DNA of 64,000 nucleotides from Polynucleobacter sp. JS-JIR-II-b4 (GTDB taxonomy: Bacteria; Pseudomonadota; Gammaproteobacteria; Burkholderiales; Burkholderiaceae). Made by a program: the position numbers and the translations under genes. The stretch covers positions 682,001 through 746,000 of the forward strand of contig NZ_CP061306.1 of the NCBI RefSeq assembly GCF_018687815.1, read 5' to 3'. Position 1 is the stretch's first letter. Each line of letters starts with the position of its first letter. Positions 54,022-64,000 of the stretch are shown piece after piece. The notes below the pieces were generated by a model. It did no database searches and had not been told where the DNA came from. It saw only the letters and a list, made by a program, of their open reading frames with translations.

Positions 54022-55178
54022 TGACTAAAGAATTGAAGCATTTACCGATGCGCTTAGGAGCCGCCTTGGTATTGGGTGCCGTGGTAATTGCTTTAGCCGC
54101 ATGCTCTGGTAGCTCCAGAGTAAGGAAACCCGCTGATTTAGTGACTGTTACCAATCAATTTGATTTGCAGCCTGTATGGTCAACTAGCATTGGTTCATCT
54201 GAATCCTTTAACTTTCATCCTATTGTTGCTGGCGATGCGGTGTACGCCGCTTCTCATGGCGGGAACTTAGCGAAGATTGATTTAGCAACCGGCAATAAGC
54301 TCTGGTCTGTTTCTGTTCCTGAGCGTTTGTCTATTGGCCCCGGATCTGATGGCCGCACTACTGTAGCTGTGAGCACCAAAGGCATGGTCTACGCCTATGA
54401 CGATACTGGCAAGCCGATGTGGAATGTCAGCGTTGGTAGCGAGGTATTAAGTGAGCCGGTGGTAGCCGGTGGCGTTGTCGTAGTGCGTGCGCTAGACAAT
54501 CGCTTCATTGGGCTGGATGCGCTAACGGGCGCTAAAAAATGGACTTATCAGCGTCAACAGGCTGCATTGTCATTGCGTGTTGGCTACGGCATGCTGGCTA
54601 TTGGCAACGAAGTCATTGTTACTGGCTTCACTGGTGGCCGCTTTGGCATGATTGCTATTGCTAATGGCGGCTTAGTGTGGGAGACACCCGTTTCTTTTCC
54701 TAAGGGCTTCTCAGAGATTGAGCGCTTAAATGATGTCACCGCTAAGCCAAGTATGGAAGGCGATATCCTCTGCGCAGTCTCTTATCAAGGACGCATTGGT
54801 TGCGGGCAGGCTCGTACAGGCAACCTTTTATGGTTCAAAGACTATTCAAGTTATACCGGCACCTCTCAAAGCACTGACATGGTTTTTTCAGCAAACGATA
54901 AGTCTTATGTCACCGCCTTTGCAACTAAAGATGGCACTCAAGTTTGGGAAAACACGCAGCTGACATTCCGTGATGTTGGTGAGTCGCTTGCGGTGGGCAG
55001 AGTGCTGCTCATGGGTGATGCTCAAGGTTATATCCATGCATTTTCACAGGCGAATGGCGAGATGGTAGCGCGTATTCGTCACGATAGTAGTCCAATCTCG
55101 GCTGCCCCCATTGCGGTAGGTGGCCTCATCTTGGTTCAATCTCAAGGTGGAAAAATAGCGGCGTACAGTCCAAAATGA
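54021..55178 (+). CDS. bamB: Outer membrane protein assembly factor BamB
   Basis: 385 residues from ATG 54021 (TGATG overlap with yfgM); GTG 54018 is nearer the GGAGGAG site and also possible. Lipobox LAAC. The mature part is an eight-bladed PQQ-like propeller: [53 protein letters not shown] and [16 protein letters not shown] are blade motifs. BamB supports BamA in inserting outer-membrane barrels. Position between yfgM and der is conserved. Confidence 0.95.
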   Translation: MTKELKHLPMRLGAALVLGAVVIALAACSGSSRVRKPADLVTVTNQFDLQPVWSTSIGSSESFNFHPIVAGDAVYAASHGGNLAKIDLATGNKLWSVSVPERLSIGPGSDGRTTVAVSTKGMVYAYDDTGKPMWNVSVGSEVLSEPVVAGGVVVVRALDNRFIGLDALTGAKKWTYQRQQAALSLRVGYGMLAIGNEVIVTGFTGGRFGMIAIANGGLVWETPVSFPKGFSEIERLNDVTAKPSMEGDILCAVSYQGRIGCGQARTGNLLWFKDYSSYTGTSQSTDMVFSANDKSYVTAFATKDGTQVWENTQLTFRDVGESLAVGRVLLMGDAQGYIHAFSQANGEMVARIRHDSSPISAAPIAVGGLILVQSQGGKIAAYSPK

Positions 55179-56539
55179 ATCCAGTCATCACTATCGTTGG
55201 CCGTCCCAATGTGGGAAAGTCGACTCTCTTTAATCGCTTAACGCGTTCACGTGATGCATTGGTGGCGGACTTTTCTGGCTTAACCAGAGATCGACACTAC
55301 GGCAAAGGTCGTATTGGTGAGCGTGCTTTTATTTGCGTAGATACCGGTGGTTTTGAGCCAGTAGCTAAGACCGGCATTGTTGCTGAGATGGCAAAGCAGA
55401 CTAAGCAAGCCGTTGCTGAATCTGACATTGTGATTTTCTTAGTTGACGGTCGTCTCGGTATGGCGCCACAAGATCGCGTCATTGCTGATTTCTTACGTAA
55501 GACTGGCCGACCAGTCATCCTCGCGGTTAACAAAACAGAAGGCATGCAGGCTGGCGTTGTCACAGCTGATTTCCATGAGCTTGGTTTAGGCGAGCCGTTC
55601 CCAATTTCTTCAGCGCATGGTGATGGTGTGCGTGGCTTGATTGACGACGCATTAGATTCCCTTGGTATTGCAGAGCCAGATGAAGATGAATTGGCTAACG
55701 ATCCAAATCGTCCAATGAAGATCGCCGTAGTAGGGCGCCCTAACGTTGGCAAGTCAACATTGATTAACAAATTAATCGGTGAAGAGCGCGTCATTGCATT
55801 TGATATGCCAGGTACCACTCGTGATGCGATCGAAGTTCCGTTTGAACGCAATGGCAAGCCTTACATCTTGGTTGACACTGCAGGTTTACGTCGCCGTGGA
55901 AAAGTTTTTGAAGCGATTGAAAAGTTCTCTGTTGTTAAAACATTGCAAGCGATTGCTGACTGTAATGTGGTGATCTTGATGTTAGATGCTCAGCAAGATA
56001 TTTCTGAGCAAGATGCGCACATCGCTGGATTTATTGTGGAAGCTGGCCGCGCTTTAGTGGTTGCAGTGAACAAGTGGGATGGCTTGGATGCGTATGTAAA
56101 AGAGCGTGCTCGATTGGAGATTGCACAAAAGCTCCGCTTCCTCGATTTTGCAAATGTGCACCCAATCTCCGCTAAAAAGGGTACAGGCCTTAAGGAACTC
56201 TTTAAGGATGTGGATTCTGCATATGCAGCAGCAATGGCAAAACTACCAACCCCACGCTTAACCCGTATTTTGCAAGAGGCAATTGAGCATCAACAGCCTA
56301 AACGCGTTGGTATGGGCCGTCCTAAATTGCGTTATGCCCACCAAGGGGGCATGAATCCTCCAATTGTGGTCATTCATGGCACATCCTTGAGTGGGGTGAC
56401 TGATAGCTACAAGCGATACTTAGAAGGTCGCTTTAGGGATGTCTTTAAATTACGCGGTACTCCTCTGCGCATTCAGATGAATACCGCTAAAAACCCCTAC
56501 GTAGAAGCGGATAAGGGTAAAAAAGGTAAAAAGCGTTAA
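55175..56539 (+). CDS. der: Ribosome biogenesis GTPase Der
   Basis: 454 residues. Two GTPase domains: P-loops in [16 protein letters not shown] (residues 5-20) and [16 protein letters not shown] (about 187-202), with DTGGFE and DTAGLRRRG switch-II motifs and the NKTEG and NKWDG G4 motifs. A C-terminal KH-like domain ([19 protein letters not shown]) ends in a Lys-rich tail. It is essential for 50S assembly. ATG overlaps the bamB stop (ATGA). Confidence 0.97.
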   Translation: MNPVITIVGRPNVGKSTLFNRLTRSRDALVADFSGLTRDRHYGKGRIGERAFICVDTGGFEPVAKTGIVAEMAKQTKQAVAESDIVIFLVDGRLGMAPQDRVIADFLRKTGRPVILAVNKTEGMQAGVVTADFHELGLGEPFPISSAHGDGVRGLIDDALDSLGIAEPDEDELANDPNRPMKIAVVGRPNVGKSTLINKLIGEERVIAFDMPGTTRDAIEVPFERNGKPYILVDTAGLRRRGKVFEAIEKFSVVKTLQAIADCNVVILMLDAQQDISEQDAHIAGFIVEAGRALVVAVNKWDGLDAYVKERARLEIAQKLRFLDFANVHPISAKKGTGLKELFKDVDSAYAAAMAKLPTPRLTRILQEAIEHQQPKRVGMGRPKLRYAHQGGMNPPIVVIHGTSLSGVTDSYKRYLEGRFRDVFKLRGTPLRIQMNTAKNPYVEADKGKKGKKR

Positions 56540-56569
56540 TTTGAGCTGAGTTTTATCCATCATTCGAAA

Positions 56570-56597
56570 TGGGCTTGATTTTTTCGAAAATCAGCCC
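56570..56597 (+). other. Hairpin between der and hfq
   Basis: TGGGCTTGATTTT and AAAATCAGCCCA can pair over about 12 bp with one bulged T. A T-run is inside the stem and not after it, so this is not a standard terminator; it could be a partial terminator or leader structure. The remaining 120 bp before hfq has no gene. Confidence 0.35.
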
Positions 56598-56720
56598 AAT
56601 ATAGAGGACTGATTGAGTAGTTCGTAATAAATGGTTTGTAGTGACGGTTTGCAGTGAACTGGTATTTAAAAAAGCAAGACTCCCAAAAAAGTAGCTAACA
56701 AAAGATAAATAAGGGGCAGT

Positions 56721-56963
56721 ATGAATAACAAACAAATTCAATTACTTCAGGATCCTTTCCTCAATGCTTTGCGCAAAGAGCATGTTCCTGTTTCGATCTA
56801 TCTTGTAAACGGTATTAAGTTGCAAGGCAATATTGAATCTTTTGATCAATATGTTGTCCTCTTGCGTAATACCGTGACACAGATGGTTTACAAACATGCA
56901 ATCTCCACGATCGTTCCCGCTCGTGCGATTGATTTCCGTTTGGAAGAAGCTAGCCCTGTATAA
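56721..56963 (+). CDS. hfq: RNA chaperone Hfq
   Basis: 80 residues, a short Hfq of the betaproteobacterial type. Sm1: [41 protein letters not shown]; Sm2: YKHAIST (residues 57-63) with the proximal-site Lys58 and His59. Conserved Gln10, Phe41 and Asp11 positions are present. The hexamer helps small RNAs pair with mRNAs. AAGGGG precedes the ATG. The C-terminal tail is only about 10 residues long. hflX starts within or at the end of hfq. Confidence 0.97.
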   Translation: MNNKQIQLLQDPFLNALRKEHVPVSIYLVNGIKLQGNIESFDQYVVLLRNTVTQMVYKHAISTIVPARAIDFRLEEASPV

Positions 56964-58197
56964 AACTGGAGTAGATGCGGCACGCGCCGTTCTGGTTGGA
57001 GTAGATACAGGACGCGAGGATTTTGCGGATAGCATGGCTGAGCTCAGTCTTTTGGCTGACAGCGCCGGCTCTATCCCTGCAGCCAGCGTTATTGCACGTA
57101 AAGGCAAGACCGACCCTGCCTTGTTTATTGGTTCGGGCAAGGCTAACGAACTTAAGAGGGTGATGGAGGAGCAAGGCGCAGAGCTCGCCATCTTTAATCA
57201 CCCGCTTTCCCCAACTCAGCAACGTAATCTAGAGCGCCACATTGGCTTTCATGTGATGGATCGCACGGGCTTGATTTTGGATATCTTTAGTCAAAGAGCG
57301 CAAAGTCATATTGGTAAGACTCAAGTTGAGCTTGCACAAGTCCGCTATCGCATGTCACGCTTAGTAAGAGCTTGGAGTCACTTGGAGCGTCAACGTGGCG
57401 GTATTGGTGTGCGTGGCGGTCCTGGTGAAACGCAGATGGAGTTGGATCGCCGGATGTTGGCCACTAAAGCGAAGCGCTTGGAAAATGAGCTTGAAAAGCT
57501 GCAGCGTCAGCAAAGAACCCAAAGACGTTCCCGAAATCGTCGGGATGTGTTTTCAGTCTCTTTAGTTGGATATACCAATGCCGGTAAATCGACATTATTT
57601 AATGCCCTAACCAAAGCTGGAACTTATGCAGCTGACCAGTTATTTGCCACCCTGGATACCACCTCTAGAAGGGTCCATTTGGAGGGGGTTGGTTCCATTG
57701 TCGTCTCTGACACGGTTGGATTTATCCGGGATTTGCCTCACCAGTTAGTGGAGGCTTTTAGGGCTACTTTGGATGAAACCATCCATGCCGACCTGATTTT
57801 GCATGTTATTGATGCCTGTAGCCCTGTGGCCAGGGAGCAAAAAGCGGAAGTTGAGGCGGTTTTGGAGGAAATCGGGGCAGATGACATCCCCCGTATCGAG
57901 GTCATGAATAAGATCGACCAGATGCCTCAAACCTTTACCCGTGGGGCTGTTTTAGAGCGGGATGGGGAGGGCATTCCGAGCCAGGTTTTCCTGTCAGCCA
58001 AGACGGGCTTGGGCCTTGATTTACTCCGTTCAGCCTTGGCCGAATGCTCCCAAATGACTGATAGAATAAGGGTCGAGCACAACCGTGCCAAGAAGCAATT
58101 GGCCCCGGATGAGTTTTTAGAGCCTTTACCCGAACGACCAGAAACTTCTGAATTTAATCCGATTGCCAAGCGAAGCTATTTTTCAAATGATGCGTAA
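56956..58197 (+). CDS. hflX: GTPase HflX, start codon uncertain
   Basis: About 413 residues. Domains: N-terminal nucleotide-binding domain ([25 protein letters not shown]), the helical linker [30 protein letters not shown], then the G domain with [12 protein letters not shown] (G1), [12 protein letters not shown] (G3) and VMNKIDQ (G4). It splits stalled ribosomes. The start is odd: no ATG, GTG or TTG with a ribosome-binding site lies near. CTG 56956 is 6 bp after GGAAGAAG and gives 10 residues before the AVLV strand, as in E. coli HflX. ATG 56896 inside hfq is the alternative. Confidence 0.92.
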   Translation: MYKTGVDAARAVLVGVDTGREDFADSMAELSLLADSAGSIPAASVIARKGKTDPALFIGSGKANELKRVMEEQGAELAIFNHPLSPTQQRNLERHIGFHVMDRTGLILDIFSQRAQSHIGKTQVELAQVRYRMSRLVRAWSHLERQRGGIGVRGGPGETQMELDRRMLATKAKRLENELEKLQRQQRTQRRSRNRRDVFSVSLVGYTNAGKSTLFNALTKAGTYAADQLFATLDTTSRRVHLEGVGSIVVSDTVGFIRDLPHQLVEAFRATLDETIHADLILHVIDACSPVAREQKAEVEAVLEEIGADDIPRIEVMNKIDQMPQTFTRGAVLERDGEGIPSQVFLSAKTGLGLDLLRSALAECSQMTDRIRVEHNRAKKQLAPDEFLEPLPERPETSEFNPIAKRSYFSNDA

Positions 58198-59686
58198 ATT
58201 TCTCGACCTGTTTTCGGTCAATGATCCAGGTTGGGGCAATAGCCACAATTCCAGTGGATCCAAAGATGCCAAAGATGGGCAGGGAAATGAACAAGCTCCC
58301 AAGGCAGATCCAGAAACCAATAAACCGGTAGAAACTCAACCAACGAATCAGCCAGCGAAGCCAGATGGCCCACCAGACTTGGACGAGCTATGGCGCGACT
58401 TCAATGACAGAATTGCCGGCATCTTTGGTGGCAAGAAAACACCAGGTGCAACAGGTAGCCCTACTGGCAAGCCAACGAATAAACCAAACAGCACTGATAT
58501 TCCTCCACCTTCGCAACGCGGAAATGGCGGTAGCGGCGGCATCAATACTCCTAACTTTAATTTCAGCAATCCATTTGGATCGAAAGCGAGCATTCTGGTT
58601 GCTGGGGCGCTGGTCTTCTTTGTGTGGATCTGCAGTGGCTTCTTCATTATTCAAGAAGGGCAGGCCGGCGTTATTCTGACTTTTGGTAAGTACGATTACA
58701 CCGCTAAGCCTGGTATTAATTGGCACATGCCTTGGCCGATTCAGTCTGAGGAGACTGTCAATCTCTCAGGCGTTCGCTCGGTAGAGGTCGGTCGTCCTGT
58801 ATTGATCAAGGCCACCAATCAAAAAGATTCTTCAATGCTTACCGAAGATGAAAACATCATCGACGTGCGTTTTGCTGTGCAATACCGCCTTAAAGATCCT
58901 ACAGATTATTTATTTAATAACCGTGATCCCGATACTGCAGTGGTTCAAGCGGCAGAAACTGCGGTGCGTGAGATAGTTGCCCGCAGCAAAATGGATACTG
59001 TGTTGTATGAGGGGCGCGAAAAGATTGGTATTGATTTAGCCAACTCAATTCAGAAGATTTTAGATAGCTACAAAACGGGCATATACGTGACCAGTGTGAC
59101 CGTGCAAAACGTTCAACCACCCGAACAAGTTCAAGCAGCGTTTGACGATGCAGTAAAGGCGGGTCAAGACCAGGAGCGTCTGAAGAGCGAGGGTCAGGCT
59201 TACGCCAATGACATTATTCCGCGCGCCAAAGGTACTGCAGCCCGTCTGATTCAGGAGGCTGAGGGTTATAAGGCTCGTGTAGTTGCTACCGCAGAGGGTG
59301 ATGCCACCCGCTTTAAGCAAATCTTGGTGGAGTACTCGAAGGCGCCACAGGTAACGCGTGATCGTATGTATATCGATAGCATGCGCGAGATGTATAACAA
59401 CGTCACCAAAATCCTAGTTGATACCACTAAGAGTAATAGTCTTTTATACCTTCCGCTCGATAAGATCGTTGCACAGGTGAGCGCTGAAAGTGCTCAAGCA
59501 GCAAATACACAAGTAAATCAGTCTGGTACAAATACTCCGACTGGGAGCGTGACAGTGGGTGGTGCTACTGGAGTAAATACACCATCCCCAGCTTCTAGTG
59601 CTACTCCTGCAACGCCAGCACCAGCTGTCAATAGCTCTAGCGATAAACGTGATGGCCTCCGTAGTCGTGATCGGGAGTCCAGATAA
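58187..59686 (+). CDS. hflK: FtsH protease modulator HflK
   Basis: 499 residues from ATG 58187 (58190 is also possible); both overlap the hflX stop by about 8-11 bp. A Gly/Pro/Asn-rich N-terminal region (about 20-130) is low complexity. A single TM helix (ASILVAGALVFFVWICSGFFII, about 135-157) precedes the band-7/SPFH domain (EGQAGVILTFGKYDYTAKPGINWHMPWP) and a helical region rich in Ala/Glu. The tail is Thr/Ser/Pro/Ala-rich. HflK and HflC form a large periplasmic cage around FtsH. Confidence 0.94.
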   Translation: MMRKFLDLFSVNDPGWGNSHNSSGSKDAKDGQGNEQAPKADPETNKPVETQPTNQPAKPDGPPDLDELWRDFNDRIAGIFGGKKTPGATGSPTGKPTNKPNSTDIPPPSQRGNGGSGGINTPNFNFSNPFGSKASILVAGALVFFVWICSGFFIIQEGQAGVILTFGKYDYTAKPGINWHMPWPIQSEETVNLSGVRSVEVGRPVLIKATNQKDSSMLTEDENIIDVRFAVQYRLKDPTDYLFNNRDPDTAVVQAAETAVREIVARSKMDTVLYEGREKIGIDLANSIQKILDSYKTGIYVTSVTVQNVQPPEQVQAAFDDAVKAGQDQERLKSEGQAYANDIIPRAKGTAARLIQEAEGYKARVVATAEGDATRFKQILVEYSKAPQVTRDRMYIDSMREMYNNVTKILVDTTKSNSLLYLPLDKIVAQVSAESAQAANTQVNQSGTNTPTGSVTVGGATGVNTPSPASSATPATPAPAVNSSSDKRDGLRSRDRESR

Positions 59687-60555
59687 TGAATGCCAATCGT
59701 TTAATTGCAGCAGGTATTGGCTTTATTGCGCTGATATATGTTCTGTCTTCTAGTATTTTTGTTGTAGACCAACGTAAGTTTGCTGTGGTGTTCTCATTTG
59801 GGCAAATTGTTCGAGTGATTGAGAAGCCGGGCATACAAATGAAGTTTCCAGCGCCATTTGAAAACGTGCGTTTCTTTGATCGCCGTATTTTGACAATCGA
59901 TAATCCAGAAGCAGAGCGTTTTATTACTGCTGAGAAGAAAAACTTATTAGTAGATTCTTATGTGAAGTGGCGCATTGTCGATCCACGGAAGTTCTTTATT
60001 AGCTTCAAAGGCGATGAGCGCTTAGCTCAGGACCGCTTAACTCAATTAGTTCGTTCCGCCCTGAATGAAGAGTTTACGAAACGCACTGTGCGTGAGTTAA
60101 TTTCTGATCAGCGTGAAGAGGTGATGCAGGGTATTCGTAAAAAAGTCGCTGATGATGCTGCTGATATCGGTGTAGAGATTGTTGATGTGCGCTTGAAGCG
60201 TGTTGATCTCTTAGCGGAAATCAGTGATTCTGTTTATCGTCGTATGGAAGCAGAGCGTAAGCGTGTAGCGAATGAGCTCCGATCTACTGGTGCTGCAGAG
60301 TCCGACAAGATTCGCGCGAATGCAGAGCGTCAACGCGATACGATCTTGGCAGAGGCCTATCGCGATGCCCAAAAGATTAAAGGCGCTGGCGATGCTAAAG
60401 CAACAGCACTCTATGCAGAAGCATTTGGGCGCGATCCTCAGTTTGCCCAGTTCTATCAAAGCCTAGAGGCCTATAGAAGTTCTTTCAAGGATAAGAAAGA
60501 CATTATGGTGGTTGAGCCGAATGGCGAGTTCTTCAAGTTCCTGCACAAAAAATAA
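59686..60555 (+). CDS. hflC: FtsH protease modulator HflC
   Basis: 289 residues; ATG overlaps the hflK stop (TAATG). N-terminal TM helix (LIAAGIGFIALIYVLSSSIFVV) then the SPFH domain (DQRKFAVVFSFGQIVRVIEKPGIQMKFPAPFENVRFFDRRI) and the coiled region EAERKRVANELRSTGAAESDKIRANAERQRD. With HflK it regulates FtsH-mediated turnover of membrane proteins and lambda cII in E. coli. The gene order hfq-hflX-hflK-hflC is conserved. Confidence 0.95.
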   Translation: MNANRLIAAGIGFIALIYVLSSSIFVVDQRKFAVVFSFGQIVRVIEKPGIQMKFPAPFENVRFFDRRILTIDNPEAERFITAEKKNLLVDSYVKWRIVDPRKFFISFKGDERLAQDRLTQLVRSALNEEFTKRTVRELISDQREEVMQGIRKKVADDAADIGVEIVDVRLKRVDLLAEISDSVYRRMEAERKRVANELRSTGAAESDKIRANAERQRDTILAEAYRDAQKIKGAGDAKATALYAEAFGRDPQFAQFYQSLEAYRSSFKDKKDIMVVEPNGEFFKFLHKK

Positions 60556-60575
60556 GAAAGCGAATAGTCCACATC

Positions 60576-61739
60576 ATGAATCGCTGGTTACTTCCTGAAG
60601 ATATTGCAGACGTTTTGCCAGCGCAGGCTCGCAAAGTGGAGTCATTGCGTCGTGCCATTTTGGATTTGTATCAGTCCTATGGCTATGAGTTGGTTGCGCC
60701 TCCGATTCTGGAGTTTTTAGACTCTCTATTGACCGGTACTGGTTCCGATCTTAATCTGCAGACCTTCAAATTAGTAGATCAACTCTCTGGCCGTACTTTA
60801 GGCCTACGTGCTGATATAACCCCGCAAGTAGCCCGCATTGATGCGCACCTATTAAATCGTGATGGCGTTACTCGTCTTTGCTATGCCGGATCTGTTGCGC
60901 ACGCTCGCACACCAGTTGGGAGCTCAGCGCGCGAAGAGTTGCAGTTGGGCGCCGAGATTTATGGTTGTGCGACTTGGGAAGCGGATCTAGAAGCTATTAC
61001 CTTATTGCTCAAAACGCTTTCAGTTGCGGGCTTAAAGAAAGTTTATCTCGATTTATCGCATGCCGGCATTCTGACGGGCATCTTAGATGGTCAGAACTTA
61101 GATAAAGAAACCATTGAGACCTTATATGGATTGTTGCAAAGTAAAGATCGTCCTCGCTTAAGTCAGTGGGCGGCGTGTTTACCTGCAAATGTTGCTAAAG
61201 CACTAATGGCTTTGACCGAGTTAAATGGCCCTTGCGCTGAAGTATTGGCAAAGGCTAAGAAAGGCCTGCCTAAGCACGTAGCAATTGACCAAGCTTTGGC
61301 AGACCTGGAGCGTTTGGTTTTGGCTGCGGCGAAGTTATCTGTCAACTTAGAGCTCAGTATTGATTTGGCCGATCTTCGTGGCTATCAATATCACAGTGGT
61401 GTGATGTTCGCGGCTTATGTTGATCAATTGCCTCAGCCCATTGCCAGAGGTGGTCGTTACGATCATGTAGGTCAGGCCTTTGGTCGTCCTCGTCCTGCAA
61501 CTGGGTTCTCATTAGATCTTTTGACTCTAGCAAACTTGTCACCATTGAATGTGCGCAAGACGGCAATTATTGCTCCTTGGATAGAGGATGCTGAGTTAAG
61601 CAGGGCAATCGCCACTTTGAGAAGTCAGGGCGAAGTAGTGATACAGATTCCAGTGGGAGCGGTAGCTCAAGCTGCCGAGTATGAATGTGATCGAGAGCTG
61701 GTGAAGCAGGGCAGTTCTTGGGAAGTAAAAAAGAAGTAA
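60576..61739 (+). CDS. hisZ: ATP phosphoribosyltransferase regulatory subunit HisZ
   Basis: 387 residues. It resembles the catalytic core of class II histidyl-tRNA synthetase (WLLPEDIADVLPAQARKVESLRR, LRADITPQVARIDAHLL, YSGVMF region and ARGGRYDHVGQAFG) but ends without an anticodon-binding domain. HisZ joins the short HisG to form the ATP phosphoribosyltransferase that begins histidine synthesis. It lies between hflC and purA as in other Burkholderiales. hisG is not in the window. Confidence 0.92.
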   Translation: MNRWLLPEDIADVLPAQARKVESLRRAILDLYQSYGYELVAPPILEFLDSLLTGTGSDLNLQTFKLVDQLSGRTLGLRADITPQVARIDAHLLNRDGVTRLCYAGSVAHARTPVGSSAREELQLGAEIYGCATWEADLEAITLLLKTLSVAGLKKVYLDLSHAGILTGILDGQNLDKETIETLYGLLQSKDRPRLSQWAACLPANVAKALMALTELNGPCAEVLAKAKKGLPKHVAIDQALADLERLVLAAAKLSVNLELSIDLADLRGYQYHSGVMFAAYVDQLPQPIARGGRYDHVGQAFGRPRPATGFSLDLLTLANLSPLNVRKTAIIAPWIEDAELSRAIATLRSQGEVVIQIPVGAVAQAAEYECDRELVKQGSSWEVKKK

Positions 61740-61763
61740 AGCAATCAATTTGGCGTTAAGTAG

Positions 61764-63140
<1,377 letters not shown>

Positions 63141-63200
63141 TGGAAAATATTTAATTAACCATATTTATTAACTTTCGCTTTAGAGACAAAGGTTCACAAC

Positions 63201-64000
63201 ATGACTGCGCGCACTACTTGCAATAGCCTCCAGGTGGCAACTCCCTTATATCGATTCATCGAAGACAAAGTACTTCCAGGTACCGGTATTAAGAGTGCCG
63301 ATTTTTGGAAAGGTTTTGATGAGATCGTGAAAGACCTCACACCAAAAAATGATGCCTTGCTCGCAAAGCGCGACCGCATTCAGTTGGATTTGGACAAATG
63401 GCACCAAGCCAATCCAGGCCCAATCAAGGATATGCCTGCATACCGTAAGTTTTTGAAAGAGATCGACTACTTAGTTGATGTCCCAGGAAAAATTACTGCA
63501 ACCACCAAGAATGTAGATGATGAGTTGGCTCTGCAAGCTGGTCCTCAATTAGTGGTCCCGGTACTTAATGCACGCTATGCCTTAAATGCTGCTAATGCAC
63601 GTTGGGGCTCTTTATACGATGCCCTCTATGGCACTGATGTTCTCTCAGAAGAAGATGGCGCAACCAAGACTGGCGCTTACAACCCAATTCGTGGCGCAAA
63701 AGTAGTTGCATACGCTCGTAATTTCTTGGATCAGGCTGCGCCTTTGGCAAAAGGTTCACACCGTGATTCAGTTGCTTATTCTGTTGATGGTAATAAGCTG
63801 TCCGTTAAATTAAAAGACGGCACTACAACAGGTTTGGCTGATGAGAAGCAATTTGTTGGTTACCAAGGTGAGGCAGCAACACCAAGCTCTATCTTGTTGC
63901 GCAATAACGGTGTTCATATTGATATTGAAATCAATAAGACAAAAACGATTGGTGCTAGCGATCCTGCAGGCATCAATGATGTTGTGCTTGAGGCTGCGCT
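63201..64000 (+). CDS. glcB: Malate synthase G, 5' part
   Basis: The first 266 codons of an open frame that continues past the window edge. ATG 63201 has AAAGG upstream. The sequence [21 protein letters not shown], then [24 protein letters not shown] and [22 protein letters not shown], is that of malate synthase G (family length about 720). It condenses glyoxylate and acetyl-CoA to malate. The catalytic residues lie further on and cannot be checked here. Confidence 0.93.
   Translation, partial: MTARTTCNSLQVATPLYRFIEDKVLPGTGIKSADFWKGFDEIVKDLTPKNDALLAKRDRIQLDLDKWHQANPGPIKDMPAYRKFLKEIDYLVDVPGKITATTKNVDDELALQAGPQLVVPVLNARYALNAANARWGSLYDALYGTDVLSEEDGATKTGAYNPIRGAKVVAYARNFLDQAAPLAKGSHRDSVAYSVDGNKLSVKLKDGTTTGLADEKQFVGYQGEAATPSSILLRNNGVHIDIEINKTKTIGASDPAGINDVVLEAA

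Noticed and set aside
55297-55857. Long minus-strand ORF of 186 codons inside der
   Set aside because: Antisense to two conserved GTPase P-loop regions; composition is a by-product of the der codon pattern.

Overview
The window reads as chromosomal DNA of a small-genome betaproteobacterium, most likely Polynucleobacter or a close Burkholderiaceae relative. This is an inference from protein families and gene order: trxA-rho-rpmE, dnaX-ybaB-recR, surE-pcm-nlpD, and the long run ndk-rlmN-ispG-hisS-yfgM-bamB-der-hfq-hflX-hflK-hflC-hisZ-purA. Moderate GC, very tight packing and several solitary Bug-type solute-binding proteins point the same way. I see no tRNA, rRNA, CRISPR array, insertion sequence or prophage.

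Layout. 0-2.4 kb: a minus-strand membrane/exported gene set of unknown function (DUF6152, an exported protein, two DUF6644-like proteins). 2.6-8.5 kb: metabolic and transport genes (two Bug-type binding proteins, SemiSWEET, FAH hydrolase, alpha/beta hydrolase lipoprotein, enoyl-CoA hydratase-like protein) and a short DUF5993-DsbB pair. 8.5-12.4 kb: four consecutive lipoprotein genes built around YcfL-LpoB, probably linked to peptidoglycan synthase control. 12.4-18 kb, minus strand: MATE exporter, membrane glycosyltransferase, L31, Rho and thioredoxin. 18.1-24.6 kb: an AddB/AddA double-strand-break repair pair. 24.6-25.3 kb: a BrnT/BrnA toxin-antitoxin locus with an inverted-repeat operator. 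25.5-27.6 kb: a Bug protein and a tartrate/isopropylmalate-type dehydrogenase. 27.7-29.6 kb: LexA-controlled umuDC. 29.6-31.7 kb: a 43-residue membrane ORF, ExoX and an exported tandem rhodanese. 31.9-34.8 kb: 4.5S RNA (ffs) divergent from dnaX-ybaB-recR. 35-42.5 kb: an OprB-like porin, then a three-gene heavy-metal-type RND efflux operon. 42.5-47 kb: surE-pcm-nlpD, a PolB-like exonuclease and rlmD, with no rpoS. 47-48.8 kb: a small beta-barrel protein, a structured intergenic region with a 26-residue ORF, and a BI-1/YccA protein. 48.9-63.1 kb: the ndk-to-purA housekeeping run. 63.2 kb to the end: the 5' part of malate synthase G.

Functionally, most of the window is housekeeping: transcription termination, translation, replication and repair, envelope assembly, protein quality control, histidine, purine and isoprenoid synthesis. 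DNA repair is well represented (AddAB, UmuDC, ExoX, RecR, DnaX). The parts most worth a second look are the DUF5993-DsbB pair with relocated cysteines, the four-lipoprotein LpoB cluster, the interleaved inverted repeats near 47.7 kb, the non-ATG starts of the RND operon and of hflX, and several short ORFs with good ribosome-binding sites (6700, 25316, 29671, 47819).
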